Positions 44,607 to 52,805 of a stretch of 64,000 bases of DNA are shown one piece after another (position 1 is the stretch's first letter; every line of letters starts with the position of its first letter). The stretch covers positions 1 through 64,000 of the forward strand of contig CALRNL020000013.1 in assembly GCA_943369525.1 (NCBI GenBank), in the 5' to 3' direction. A program made the translations under genes and the position numbers. The DNA is from BAIKAL-G1 sp943369525 (GTDB lineage: Bacteria > Cyanobacteriota > Cyanobacteriia > PCC-6307 > Cyanobiaceae). The notes beneath the pieces are model-generated. The model saw only the letters and a list, made by a program, of their open reading frames with translations, did no database searches and was not told the origin of the DNA.

Positions 44607-44957
44607 ATGGCCAAAGGCGGCTGGCAGGAATTCAGCAGACCAGCAAGCCTGCAACGCAGCCCCGGGCCCGGGGCCAGTCCTGGCCAGGGCAGCGCCGGCG
44701 ATCCCAGCGCCAAGGCCCAGCAACGGGTGCGGGTGCAGCGCACCAAGGCCGGCAAGGGCGGCAAGTTGGTGACCGCGATCTCGGGCCTGGAGGCCCCCGA
44801 GGCCGAGCTCAAGGCCCTGCTCAAGCAGCTCAAGGCCCACGCCGGCACCGGCGGCACCCTTAAGGACGGCCTGATCGAACTCCAGGGCGACCAGGTAGCC
44901 CCAGCCCTGGCGGCCCTAGAGAAGGCGGGCTATCGGCCCAAGCAGGCGGGGGGATGA
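44607..44957 (+). CDS. SUI1/eIF1-family translation protein
   Basis: A 116-residue protein. A disordered N-terminus (1-55) precedes an eIF1/SUI1 domain with VRVQRTKAGKGGKLVTAISG and LKAHAGTGGTLKDGLIELQG. Homologues resemble E. coli YciH and the start-site selection factor eIF1, but the bacterial role is unclear. The ATG at 44607 fits family length. Its stop overlaps the TauE gene start (ATGA). Confidence 0.9.
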   Translation: MAKGGWQEFSRPASLQRSPGPGASPGQGSAGDPSAKAQQRVRVQRTKAGKGGKLVTAISGLEAPEAELKALLKQLKAHAGTGGTLKDGLIELQGDQVAPALAALEKAGYRPKQAGG

Positions 44958-45805
44958 CTCTCCCCTTGGCAACGTTGGTGGCTTGGTGGCTTGTGCCTGG
45001 CCAAAGCCCCCTGGCCATCGGGCTGCCGGCGGTGATCACCCCCGCCGATCTGCTGGTGCAGTTGGGCCTGTTTGGGGCCTCCTTGCTGGCCAACCTGCTC
45101 TCGGCCCTGGCGGGGGGCGGCGCCGGGCTGGTGCAGCTGCCGGTGCTGATCCTGCTGGGGCTGAGTTTTCCCCTGGCCCTGGCCACCCACAAGCTGGCCA
45201 GCGTCGCCCTGGGCGTGGGCGCCAGCCTGCGCCATGCCCGGGAGCGGTCCCTCAATCCCCGGCTGGCGGCCTTCATCCTGGGGTGCGGCTTGCCCGGCGT
45301 GGTGATCGGGGCCCGGGTGGTGCTGGCCTTGCCCCCCAAGCTCTGCACCCTCCTGCTGGGGCTGCTCACCATCGCCCTGGGGCTCTATTCGGTCGCCCAG
45401 CCCCAGCTGGGCAGCGTCAGCGTGGTGCGCCAACTGGACCGGCGAGGCCTGGCCATCGGCGGCGCCGGACTGTTTGCCATCGGCTTCCTTAACGGCTCGC
45501 TCACCTCCGGCACCGGCCTGTTTGTGACCCTGTGGCTGGTGCGCTGGTTTGGCCTCGACTACGGCCGGGCCGTGGCCTACACCCTGATCCTGGTGGGCCT
45601 GTTCTGGAATGGCGCCGGCGCCCTCACCCTCGGGATCCGGGGCCAGATCGCCTGGAGCTGGGTGCCGGTGCTGCTAGTCGGCTCAATCGCCGGCGGCTAC
45701 CTGGGGGCCCACCTGGCCATCGCCAAGGGCAGCCGGCTGGTGAAGCGCGCCTTCGAGGTCCTCTCGCTGCTGATGGGGATGTCGCTGCTGGTCAAGAGCT
45801 TCTGA
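44954..45805 (+). CDS. TauE/SafE-family (sulfite exporter) membrane protein
   Basis: A 283-residue protein with seven to eight hydrophobic segments. It contains the two-fold repeated TauE/SafE pattern, seen as SALAGGGAGLVQLPVLILLG and NGSLTSGTGLFVTLWLVRWF. The family exports or imports sulfite, sulfoacetate and related anions. It is translationally coupled to sui1 and 71 bp upstream of cysC, so a sulfur-related role is reasonable but unproven. ATG at 44954. Confidence 0.85.
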   Translation: MTLPLATLVAWWLVPGQSPLAIGLPAVITPADLLVQLGLFGASLLANLLSALAGGGAGLVQLPVLILLGLSFPLALATHKLASVALGVGASLRHARERSLNPRLAAFILGCGLPGVVIGARVVLALPPKLCTLLLGLLTIALGLYSVAQPQLGSVSVVRQLDRRGLAIGGAGLFAIGFLNGSLTSGTGLFVTLWLVRWFGLDYGRAVAYTLILVGLFWNGAGALTLGIRGQIAWSWVPVLLVGSIAGGYLGAHLAIAKGSRLVKRAFEVLSLLMGMSLLVKSF

Positions 45806-45876
45806 GGCCGGGCCGGGTTCTCGCCCCACCCCGATGGGGAGAATGGGCGGCATCGATCCGGCCGTCGCCCGCGCCC

Positions 45877-46527
45877 ATGTCCGCCCCCAGCCCTAGCCCT
45901 AGCCCCCTCACCAGCAAGGGCGCCTCCACCAACATCGTGTGGCACCACTCCTCGGTGGATCGGGCCGCCCGGGCCCACCAGCGCGGCCACCGCAGCGCCA
46001 TTCTTTGGTTCACCGGCCTCTCGGGCGCCGGCAAGAGCACCCTGGCCAACGCCGTCAATTCGGCCCTGTTTGAACAGGGGCTCTCCTGCTACGTGCTCGA
46101 TGGCGACAACGTGCGCCATGGCCTCTGCCAGGACCTGGGCTTCTCCGATGCCGACCGCACCGAGAACATCCGGCGCATTGGGGAGGTGGCCAAGTTGTTC
46201 GTGGATGCGGGGGTGGTGGTGCTGACCGCGTTCGTGTCCCCGTTCCGGGCCGACCGCGACCGGGTCCGGGCGCTCGTGCCGGAGGGCGACTTCATCGAGG
46301 TCCACTGCGCGGCCGACCTGGCCGCCTGTGAAACCCGCGACACCAAGGGCCTCTATGCCAAAGCCCGGGCCGGCGTGATCAAGGATTTCACCGGCATCTC
46401 CAGCCCCTACGAAGACCCCGAGCAGCCGGAACTGCGGGTGGAGACCGGCAGCCAGTGCCTGGACGACTGCGTCAGCCAGGTGATCGCCTACCTGCAGGAG
46501 CAGGGGATCATTCCGGCGGCGGCGTAA
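45877..46527 (+). CDS. cysC: Adenylylsulfate kinase
   Basis: A 216-residue APS kinase producing PAPS. It has Walker A in WFTGLSGAGKSTLANAV, the YVLDGDNVRHGLCQDLGF motif and FVSPFRADRDRVRAL. A Ser/Pro N-terminus of about 20 residues precedes the conserved NIVWHHSSVDRAARA. ATG at 45877. The last 20 bp overlap the convergent perM gene. Confidence 0.96.
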   Translation: MSAPSPSPSPLTSKGASTNIVWHHSSVDRAARAHQRGHRSAILWFTGLSGAGKSTLANAVNSALFEQGLSCYVLDGDNVRHGLCQDLGFSDADRTENIRRIGEVAKLFVDAGVVVLTAFVSPFRADRDRVRALVPEGDFIEVHCAADLAACETRDTKGLYAKARAGVIKDFTGISSPYEDPEQPELRVETGSQCLDDCVSQVIAYLQEQGIIPAAA

Positions 46528-47632
46528 GGCTTGAGCTCGGAGACCAACTGGAGCCCGGGGGCACGCTGGCACCTGGAGGCAGGCCGAGCTGGTTGGCCCA
46601 GGCATCCAGGAAGGTTTTCAGGCAGCTAGCCACCGGCACCGCCAACAACAGGCCTAGCAGCTCGCCCAGGCCCATCAGGCTGCCAAAGCGGGCCCCCAAA
46701 GGCAGGCTCACCAGCAGCCAGGCGGGCTGGAGGCCGACGATGCTGCCCATCAACCGGGGCTGGATCACCTGGTCGACCACCTGGCCCACGCTGATCGCCG
46801 CCGCCAGCACCTCCAGGCCGGTGCGGGGATCCTCCAAGGCCAGCAGCAGGCTCACTAGCAGGATCGTGACGGCACTGGCATAGGGCACCAGGGTGGTGAA
46901 GCCGATCAGCACGGCAAACAGCACCCCGTAGGGGATGCCCAGCAGGGTGAACACAACCATCTGGGCGCCGCTGAGGATCAGGGCCAGCACCACCTGGCCG
47001 GCGAAGTAACCCCGAAACGTGCGGCCCAAGGTGGTGAGCAATAGGCCACTCCAGGCGGCCGGCAGCCAGCGGGCCAGGCCGGCCACGATCGCCTCACCGC
47101 CAAGCAACAGGAACACCGCCAATACGGTCACGATCAAGGTATTGACCGTGAGGCCAACGGTGGCGCCAAGCAGGCTGAGCAGCCGCTGGCTGAGCTGGCT
47201 CGCCACCTGGCTGGTGCGGGTGAACAGGCTGCTGCTGAGGTCGCCAAATTCCGTCGGCAGGCCCCGTTCGGCCGCCCACTCCTGGAGCCGATTCAGCCAG
47301 CGCTCCCCCTCCGACAGCCAGCCCGGCAGCACATTGATCAGCCCCACCAGCTGTTCCACCAGCCGGGGCACCAGCCACAGGGCCGAGAGCACCAGCAGGC
47401 CCAGCCCCAGCCCCACCACCAACAGCACCGCCAGGCCCCGCGGCAGGCCGCGGCCGTGCAACCAGCGGGTGGGCAGATCGAGCAGGAAGGCGATCAGGGC
47501 CGCCCCAATGAACAGGGCCGGGAAGGGCGCCAGGGGCAGCAGCAACTGGCGCAGCACCCAGAGGTTGAGCACCAGCAGGGGCAGGATCAGGCCCAGCCGC
47601 AGCCAGGGGGGCAGCACCAGACGCTCGATCAT
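46508..47632 (-). CDS. AI-2E/PerM-family transporter
   Basis: A 374-residue polytopic membrane protein of the PerM family, with about seven helices. Family features are IAFLLDLPTRWLHGRGLPRG near the N-terminus, VLIGFTTLVPYASAVTILLV and QVVDQVIQPRLMGSIVGLQP. Members act as permeases, some as Na/H antiporters; substrate unknown. Its ATG (47630-47632) overlaps the purE stop as TGATG. It ends in a Pro/Ser-rich tail. Confidence 0.85.
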   Translation of the reverse strand: MIERLVLPPWLRLGLILPLLVLNLWVLRQLLLPLAPFPALFIGAALIAFLLDLPTRWLHGRGLPRGLAVLLVVGLGLGLLVLSALWLVPRLVEQLVGLINVLPGWLSEGERWLNRLQEWAAERGLPTEFGDLSSSLFTRTSQVASQLSQRLLSLLGATVGLTVNTLIVTVLAVFLLLGGEAIVAGLARWLPAAWSGLLLTTLGRTFRGYFAGQVVLALILSGAQMVVFTLLGIPYGVLFAVLIGFTTLVPYASAVTILLVSLLLALEDPRTGLEVLAAAISVGQVVDQVIQPRLMGSIVGLQPAWLLVSLPLGARFGSLMGLGELLGLLLAVPVASCLKTFLDAWANQLGLPPGASVPPGSSWSPSSSLTPPPE

Positions 47633-48258
47633 CGCGGCCCCGCCATGGCCTCCAGGTAGGCCGCACTGCCCAGCTCCTGCAGGCGGCCATCCTTGGCAAT
47701 CACCTGGCCATGGAGATCGCGGCGATAGGCGAGCAGCTGCTCGGCCAGGCCGGCGTCGGCGGTGGCGAGGATCTGCACCGCCAACAGGCCAGCATTGACC
47801 CCATTGCCGATCGCCACGGTGGCCACCGGGATCCCGGCCGGCATCTGCACGATCGAATGGAGCGAATCCACGCCCGAGAGGGCCCGGGTCTGCACCGGCA
47901 CCCCAATCACGGGCAAGGTGGTGAGCGAGGCGACCATGCCGGGCAGGTGGGCGGCGCCACCGGCACCGGCGATCACCACCTTGAGGCCCCGGCCGGCGGC
48001 CGCCTGGGCAAAGGTCACCATTTCCAGGGGGGTGCGGTGGGCCGAAAGCACCCGCACCTCAACGCAAACGCCGAACCGCTGCAGCAGCGCCACGGCCGGC
48101 TCCATGGTGGGCAGGTCCGAATCGCTGCCCATCACCACCGCCACTAGGGGCGCCCCAGAGGGGCCCGGGGCCTGGTCGCCGGGCGCGGGGGCAGCGCCGG
48201 AGTCGCGCGGGGCAACGGCCATGGGTTGGAACGGGCGATGGAGCGGCGAGGATGGCAT
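47629..48258 (-). CDS. purE: N5-carboxyaminoimidazole ribonucleotide mutase PurE
   Basis: A 209-residue purine biosynthesis enzyme with VVMGSDSDLPTMEPAV, SAHRTPLEMVTFA and AGAGGAAHLPGMVASLT. ATG at 48258 (with a GGGAG two bases upstream) is listed; ATG at 48222 (MAVAPRDS) is equally possible because the first 35 residues are a Pro/Ala tail not seen in the fold. Coupled with perM downstream; divergent from nagA by 48 bp or more. Confidence 0.94.
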   Translation of the reverse strand: MPSSPLHRPFQPMAVAPRDSGAAPAPGDQAPGPSGAPLVAVVMGSDSDLPTMEPAVALLQRFGVCVEVRVLSAHRTPLEMVTFAQAAAGRGLKVVIAGAGGAAHLPGMVASLTTLPVIGVPVQTRALSGVDSLHSIVQMPAGIPVATVAIGNGVNAGLLAVQILATADAGLAEQLLAYRRDLHGQVIAKDGRLQELGSAAYLEAMAGPR

Positions 48259-48306
48259 TCTCCCGCTTCAGCACCCCTTCGCCCTCCCCCGGCGGGAGTT
48301 GTCTCG

Positions 48307-49461
48307 ATGCGCTGGCTCAGCAACGTCCGCCTGCCCGGGGGTGGCCCCCAGCCCTGGCGGATCGGCCTTGATGGCCACGACCACATTGCCGCCGTGCAAG
48401 CCCTGCCCCCCGGCAGCGCCGCGGCCGGAGCCGACTGGCAGGGGGACTGGCTCAGTCCCGGCGGGGTGGACCTGCAGATCAATGGCGGCCTGGGCCTGGC
48501 CTTCCCGGAACTGACCGACGCCGACCTGCCCCAACTCGAGGCCCTGCTGGAGCTGCTCTGGCGCGATGGCGTTGAGGCGATCTGTCCCACCCTGGTGACC
48601 TGCGCCGTCGCCCCCCTGCGCCAGGCCCTGGCCGTGCTGGGGGCCGCCCGGCAGCGGCACCGCAGCGGCCGCTGCCGCCTGCACGGCGCCCACCTGGAGG
48701 GACCGTTCCTGGCCCACGCCCGCCGCGGCGCCCATCCCGCCATCCACCTCTGTGCGCCCAGCCGCACCGCCCTGGTGGAGCGGATCGGCGGCTTTGAAGA
48801 CGCAATCGACCTGGTGACCCTGGCCCCGGAACTGGAGGGAGCCGGCGAGGTGATCGGGGCCCTTCGGGAGCTGGGGATCGCGGTGAGCCTGGGCCACAGC
48901 GAGGCCACTGGGGCCGAGGCCAATGCCGCTTTCGGCGCCGGGGTTTCGATGCTGACCCACAGCCTCAATGCCATGGGCGGCCTGCACCACCGGGCCCCGG
49001 GGCCCGTGGGGGCGGCCCTGCTGGCGGGTGGGGTCCACCTGGGCCTGATCGCCGATGGCGTCCATGTGGCGCCGACCATGGCGGTGCTGCTGCAACGGCT
49101 GGCGGCCGAGCGACTGGTGCTCGTGAGCGATGCCCTCGCCCCCTACGGCCTGGCCGATGGTCGCCACCGCTGGGATGAGCGCGAACTCCTGGTGGAGCAG
49201 GGCACCTGCCGCCTACCGGACGGCACCCTGGCGGGGGTGACCCTGCCCCTGCTGGAGGGGGTGCGGCGCCTGGCCCGCTGGGGCGGCGAAGCGGAAGGCG
49301 CCATCGCCGCGGCCACGCTGGCGCCCCGGCGGGTCTTGGGCGACGACCGGCCGATCGAAAGCCTGCTGCTGGGCATGCCCCTCGCCGAGACCCTGCGCTG
49401 GAGTGGGGCGGCCCCAGCCCTGGCCTGGCAGCGGAGCAGACCCGGCAACCAACCTGCCTAG
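48307..49461 (+). CDS. nagA: N-acetylglucosamine-6-phosphate deacetylase
   Basis: A 384-residue amidohydrolase. Metal-site and family segments are GGVDLQINGGLGLAF, GAHLEGPFLAHARRGAH, AVSLGHSEATGAEANAA, THSLNAMGGLHHR and LVLVSDALAPYGLADG. It deacetylates GlcNAc-6-P in amino-sugar recycling. ATG at 48307 directly precedes RWLSNVRLP; the upstream open frame overlaps the purE promoter region. chlM starts 37 bp after it. Confidence 0.9.
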   Translation: MRWLSNVRLPGGGPQPWRIGLDGHDHIAAVQALPPGSAAAGADWQGDWLSPGGVDLQINGGLGLAFPELTDADLPQLEALLELLWRDGVEAICPTLVTCAVAPLRQALAVLGAARQRHRSGRCRLHGAHLEGPFLAHARRGAHPAIHLCAPSRTALVERIGGFEDAIDLVTLAPELEGAGEVIGALRELGIAVSLGHSEATGAEANAAFGAGVSMLTHSLNAMGGLHHRAPGPVGAALLAGGVHLGLIADGVHVAPTMAVLLQRLAAERLVLVSDALAPYGLADGRHRWDERELLVEQGTCRLPDGTLAGVTLPLLEGVRRLARWGGEAEGAIAAATLAPRRVLGDDRPIESLLLGMPLAETLRWSGAAPALAWQRSRPGNQPA

Positions 49462-49498
49462 GATCCCGGCCAACCCTGTCCCACCAGCCGCTTTCACG

Positions 49499-50308
49499 AT
49501 GGCCGCCGAGCAGCTCCTGGACAGCACTTCTGAGACAGCCCCAGCCCAGTCAGCCCCAGCCCAGACCGCCCCATCCCAGCCAGCCCCAGGCGACACCGCC
49601 AACGCCCCAACACCATCCGCCAAGGACAGCGAGAAGTCCGTGGTGGAGGCCTATTTCAATAGCACCGGCTTTGATCGCTGGAATCGCATTTACAGCGACA
49701 GCGAAGACGTCAACAAGGTTCAGCGCAACATCCGCATCGGCCACCAGAAAACGGTGGACCAGGTGCTGGCCTGGCTGCAGGAGGAGGGCAACCTGGCCCA
49801 GCGCAGTTTCTGTGATGCGGGCTGTGGCGTTGGCAGCCTCAGCCTGCCCCTGGCGGCCCTGGGGGCCGGCAGCATCCAGGCCAGCGACCTCTCCGTGGCG
49901 ATGGTGAATGAGGCCAGCCGCCGGGCCACCGAGCAGGGCCTCGATCCGGCCCGGTTGCAGTTCAGCGCCTCCGATCTCGAAAGCCTGGGGGGCCGCTACG
50001 ACACGGTGATCTGCCTGGACGTGTTCATCCACTACCCCCAGGAACCGGCCGAACAGATGGTGGAACATCTGGCCTCCCTGGCGGAACGGCGCCTGCTGGT
50101 GAGCTTTGCGCCCTACACGCCCCTGCTGGCCGTGCTCAAGCGCATTGGCGAACTGTTCCCCGGCCCCAGCAAGACCACCCGCGCCTACACCCTGCGCGAA
50201 AGCGGCATCGTGGCGGCGGCGACCCGCAGCGGCTTCCGCCTGGTGCGCCGCAGCCTCAACCAGGCCCCCTTCTATTACTCGCGCTTGATTGAATTCGAGC
50301 GGATCTGA
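49499..50308 (+). CDS. chlM: Magnesium-protoporphyrin IX methyltransferase
   Basis: A 269-residue SAM methyltransferase of chlorophyll synthesis. It has the ChlM hallmark AYFNSTGFDRWNRIYSDSED followed by VNKVQRNIRIGHQKTVDQVL, and motif I FCDAGCGVGSLSLPLA. It methylates Mg-protoporphyrin before ring E closure. The first 45 residues are a Pro/Ala/Ser-rich leader not in the fold. ATG at 49499. A second methyltransferase start is absent downstream; the first photolyase-like gene follows 75 bp later on the same strand. Confidence 0.95.
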   Translation: MAAEQLLDSTSETAPAQSAPAQTAPSQPAPGDTANAPTPSAKDSEKSVVEAYFNSTGFDRWNRIYSDSEDVNKVQRNIRIGHQKTVDQVLAWLQEEGNLAQRSFCDAGCGVGSLSLPLAALGAGSIQASDLSVAMVNEASRRATEQGLDPARLQFSASDLESLGGRYDTVICLDVFIHYPQEPAEQMVEHLASLAERRLLVSFAPYTPLLAVLKRIGELFPGPSKTTRAYTLRESGIVAAATRSGFRLVRRSLNQAPFYYSRLIEFERI

Positions 50309-50383
50309 TCGGGCCTAGGGGCCCCTGGGCTCCTCAACAGGGCCGGCCGTAGGGCCGGGCCCAAACTCCCTAGGGTCGCGCCC

Positions 50384-51973
50384 ATGGAGGCGCTGCAGAT
50401 CGTCTGGTTCAAGCGGGACCTGCGGCTGGTCGATCACCAGCCGCTGCTGCAGGCCTGTCGCCGCGGACCGGTGCTGCCCCTAGTGGTGGTGGAGCCAGAG
50501 CTGTGGCAGCAGGCCGATGCCTCGGCCCGCCAATGGGCCTTCTGCGCCGAGAGCTTGGCGGAGCTGCGCCGGGAGCTCACCGCGCTGGGCCAGCCCCTGG
50601 TCGTGCGCCCGGGCCCGGTGGAGGCCGTGCTGGAGCGGGCCCGCCGCCAGTTCGGCATCGCCACCCTCTGGAGCCACGAGGAAACCGGCAACGGCTGGAC
50701 CTATGCCCGCGACCGGCGGGTGGCCGCCTGGGCCCAACGCCATGGCATCACCTGGATCGAGCTGCCCCAATTCGGCGTGGTCCGCCGGCTGAAGAGCCGC
50801 AACGGCTGGGCCCGCCGCTGGGAAGGGCGCATGGCCGAACCGGCCAGCCCAGCCCCGGCGGCCTTGACGCCCCTAGGCAGCATCGAGCCAGGCCCCATCC
50901 CCACCGCCCAGGAGCTGGGCCTGGCCGACGACCCCTGCCCCGGCCGCCAACCGGGCGGCCGCCAAGCCGGTTTGGCCCTGCTGGAGAGCTTCCTGGCCGA
51001 GCGGGGCGCCCGCTACCACCGGGAGCTCTCCAGCCCGGGCACGGCCTTCAGCAGTTGCTCGCGGCTCTCGCCCCACCTGAGCTGGGGCACCCTGTCGATG
51101 CGGGAGATCGTGCAACGCAGCCGCGGGCGCCAGGCGGAACGGAAGGGCCTGCCCGCCCCGCAACGGGGCGACTGGCCCCGGGCCCTGCGGGGCTTTGAGG
51201 AGCGGCTGCACTGGCACTGCCACTTCATCCAGAAGCTGGAAAGCCAACCCGATCTGGAGTTCCGGGAGCTCCATCCGCTCACCGCCGGCCTGCGGGCCAG
51301 CGACCCGGAACGACTGGCGGCCTGGGCCGAGGGGCGCACCGGCCTGCCGTTTGTGGATGCCTGCATGCGGGCCCTGATCGCCACGGGCTGGATCAACTTC
51401 CGCATGCGGGCGATGTTGATGTCGGTGGCCAGCTACCAGCTCTGGCTGCCCTGGCGCGACAGCGGCCTGGTGCTGGCCCGCCTGTTCGTGGACTACGAGC
51501 CGGGCATCCACTGGAGCCAGTGCCAGATGCAATCCGGCACCACGGGCATCAACACAATCCGGATCTACAACCCGATCAAGCAGGGCCAGGACCACGACCC
51601 CCAGGGCCAGTTCCTGCGCCAGTGGCTGCCGGAACTGGGACGGGTGCCCCTCGTGCACCTGCATGAGCCCTGGACGATGCCGCTCTCGACCCAAACGAAC
51701 CTGGGCTGTGTGCTTGGGGTCGACTACCCCCTGCCCCTGGTGGACCCGGCCGCCGCCGCCCGGGAGGCGAAGCAGCGCATCTGGGCCCGGCGCCAGGAGC
51801 CCGGATTCCGGGAGTGGGCCGCCCTGGTCCTACAAACCCATGGCTCCCGCCGCTCCAGCGGCACCAGGGCCCGCCCAGCGGCCAAGGGTGGACGGCGGCC
51901 CGGTCGAATTGCGGCTGTTGACGCCTCCGGGCCGCTGCAATTGGGCCTGGATCTGGACCTGGACCTGGCCTAA
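50384..51973 (+). CDS. Cryptochrome/photolyase family protein, divergent subgroup
   Basis: A 529-residue flavoprotein. The N-terminal antenna domain starts LQIVWFKRDLRLVDHQPLLQ. The FAD domain has SCSRLSPHLSWGTLSMREI, RLHWHCHFIQKLE, FVDACMRALIATGWINFRMR and TTGINTIRIYNPIKQGQDHD. This TTGIN-xxR-IYNP signature differs from class I enzymes (which show a GTD..PYFRIFNP form) and marks a less-studied subgroup; DNA repair or light signalling are both possible. A flexible Arg/Ala tail of about 35 residues follows. ATG at 50384; converges on the peroxiredoxin-like gene. Confidence 0.85.
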   Translation: MEALQIVWFKRDLRLVDHQPLLQACRRGPVLPLVVVEPELWQQADASARQWAFCAESLAELRRELTALGQPLVVRPGPVEAVLERARRQFGIATLWSHEETGNGWTYARDRRVAAWAQRHGITWIELPQFGVVRRLKSRNGWARRWEGRMAEPASPAPAALTPLGSIEPGPIPTAQELGLADDPCPGRQPGGRQAGLALLESFLAERGARYHRELSSPGTAFSSCSRLSPHLSWGTLSMREIVQRSRGRQAERKGLPAPQRGDWPRALRGFEERLHWHCHFIQKLESQPDLEFRELHPLTAGLRASDPERLAAWAEGRTGLPFVDACMRALIATGWINFRMRAMLMSVASYQLWLPWRDSGLVLARLFVDYEPGIHWSQCQMQSGTTGINTIRIYNPIKQGQDHDPQGQFLRQWLPELGRVPLVHLHEPWTMPLSTQTNLGCVLGVDYPLPLVDPAAAAREAKQRIWARRQEPGFREWAALVLQTHGSRRSSGTRARPAAKGGRRPGRIAAVDASGPLQLGLDLDLDLA

Positions 51974-51999
51974 GCGGACCCGGCTTCCCCAAGCCAAAG

Positions 52000-52791
52000 T
52001 CAGCCCAACCAGGGATCGAGGAAGCTCAACGGCCGGGCCATGGTGGCCGAAAAGCCGAGGATGCCCCGGTCGATGTGGCGGTAAAGCAGGGAGTCGTCGG
52101 CTTCGAGCAGGAAGGTGCCGCCCCGCTGGGTGAGGAAGTCGTCGCGGGGCACGTAGGTGCGCCAATGGCCCAGCACTTCGGCCATGTTCTGGAGGCGCAC
52201 GGTGGCCAGCTCAAAGGGCCGCAGGAAGCCCGAGCCACCGGCCCGGGCGAAGAACGAGCCCTGGATCGGCGGTAGGGGGCCCACCTGGATCGTTTCGCCA
52301 TCGGCAAGGCGCTGGGGGGCGCTGCGGTCGCCGGTGTAGCCGCGCAGCACCTCCGCCAGGGTGCCGGGGGAGCCCACACCGGCGCACATCAGCAAGAGAT
52401 TCGGCCAGGGTCCACCGACCGGGCCCAGGCCGCCGTAGAGCCCCAGGGCCCGGTGCAGCTCGGGCTCGGCATCCACCAGTAGTCGGTCGCTGGGGAAGCC
52501 CGTGTAGGTGCAAAAGCGCTGGCCGCTCCCGCCGTTGCCAATGCCGATCGCCAGCAGGGCGATGCCCGCCGACTCCAGTTGGGGCAGGGCCCTGGCCAGG
52601 GCCTGGGCGTATTCGAGGCTGTCGAAATCACCCAGCTGGGGCAGCAGCAGCACCAGCCGGCGCCGGCCCGGGCCCATCCCCGCCACGCTGGCGAGGCGCT
52701 CCAACAGGGCAGGCGGGGCCAGGTCAGCCCCAGCCGGGGCCGTGTCAGCGAGATCCGTGTCAGCGAGATCCCTGTCGGCGGGGGTGGGCAC
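52000..52791 (-). CDS. AhpC/TSA-like (peroxiredoxin-like) protein without the usual peroxidatic Cys
   Basis: A roughly 263-residue thioredoxin-fold protein. Typical cyanobacterial AhpC/TSA-family segments are LLPQLGDFDSLEYAQAL, AIGIGNGGSGQRFCTYTGFP and LLLMCAGVGSPGTLAEVLRG. The TxxC loop of true peroxiredoxins is replaced by LGDFDS, so it is unlikely to be a standard peroxidase; Cys in RFCTYT and LMCAG remain. The start is uncertain: GTG at 52791 or TTG at 52797, just after the photolyase stop. Two 15-base repeats encode the LADT-LADT part of its N-terminus. Probably co-transcribed with the gene upstream. Confidence 0.75.
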   Translation of the reverse strand: MPTPADRDLADTDLADTAPAGADLAPPALLERLASVAGMGPGRRRLVLLLPQLGDFDSLEYAQALARALPQLESAGIALLAIGIGNGGSGQRFCTYTGFPSDRLLVDAEPELHRALGLYGGLGPVGGPWPNLLLMCAGVGSPGTLAEVLRGYTGDRSAPQRLADGETIQVGPLPPIQGSFFARAGGSGFLRPFELATVRLQNMAEVLGHWRTYVPRDDFLTQRGGTFLLEADDSLLYRHIDRGILGFSATMARPLSFLDPWLG

Positions 52792-52805
52792 GGGCAAGGC
52801 GGGGC

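Noticed and set aside
52742..52771. Tandem 15-base repeat, considered as a regulatory or recombination site
   Set aside because: It is in frame within the N-terminus of the peroxiredoxin-like gene, encoding LADT units, and is only two copies.
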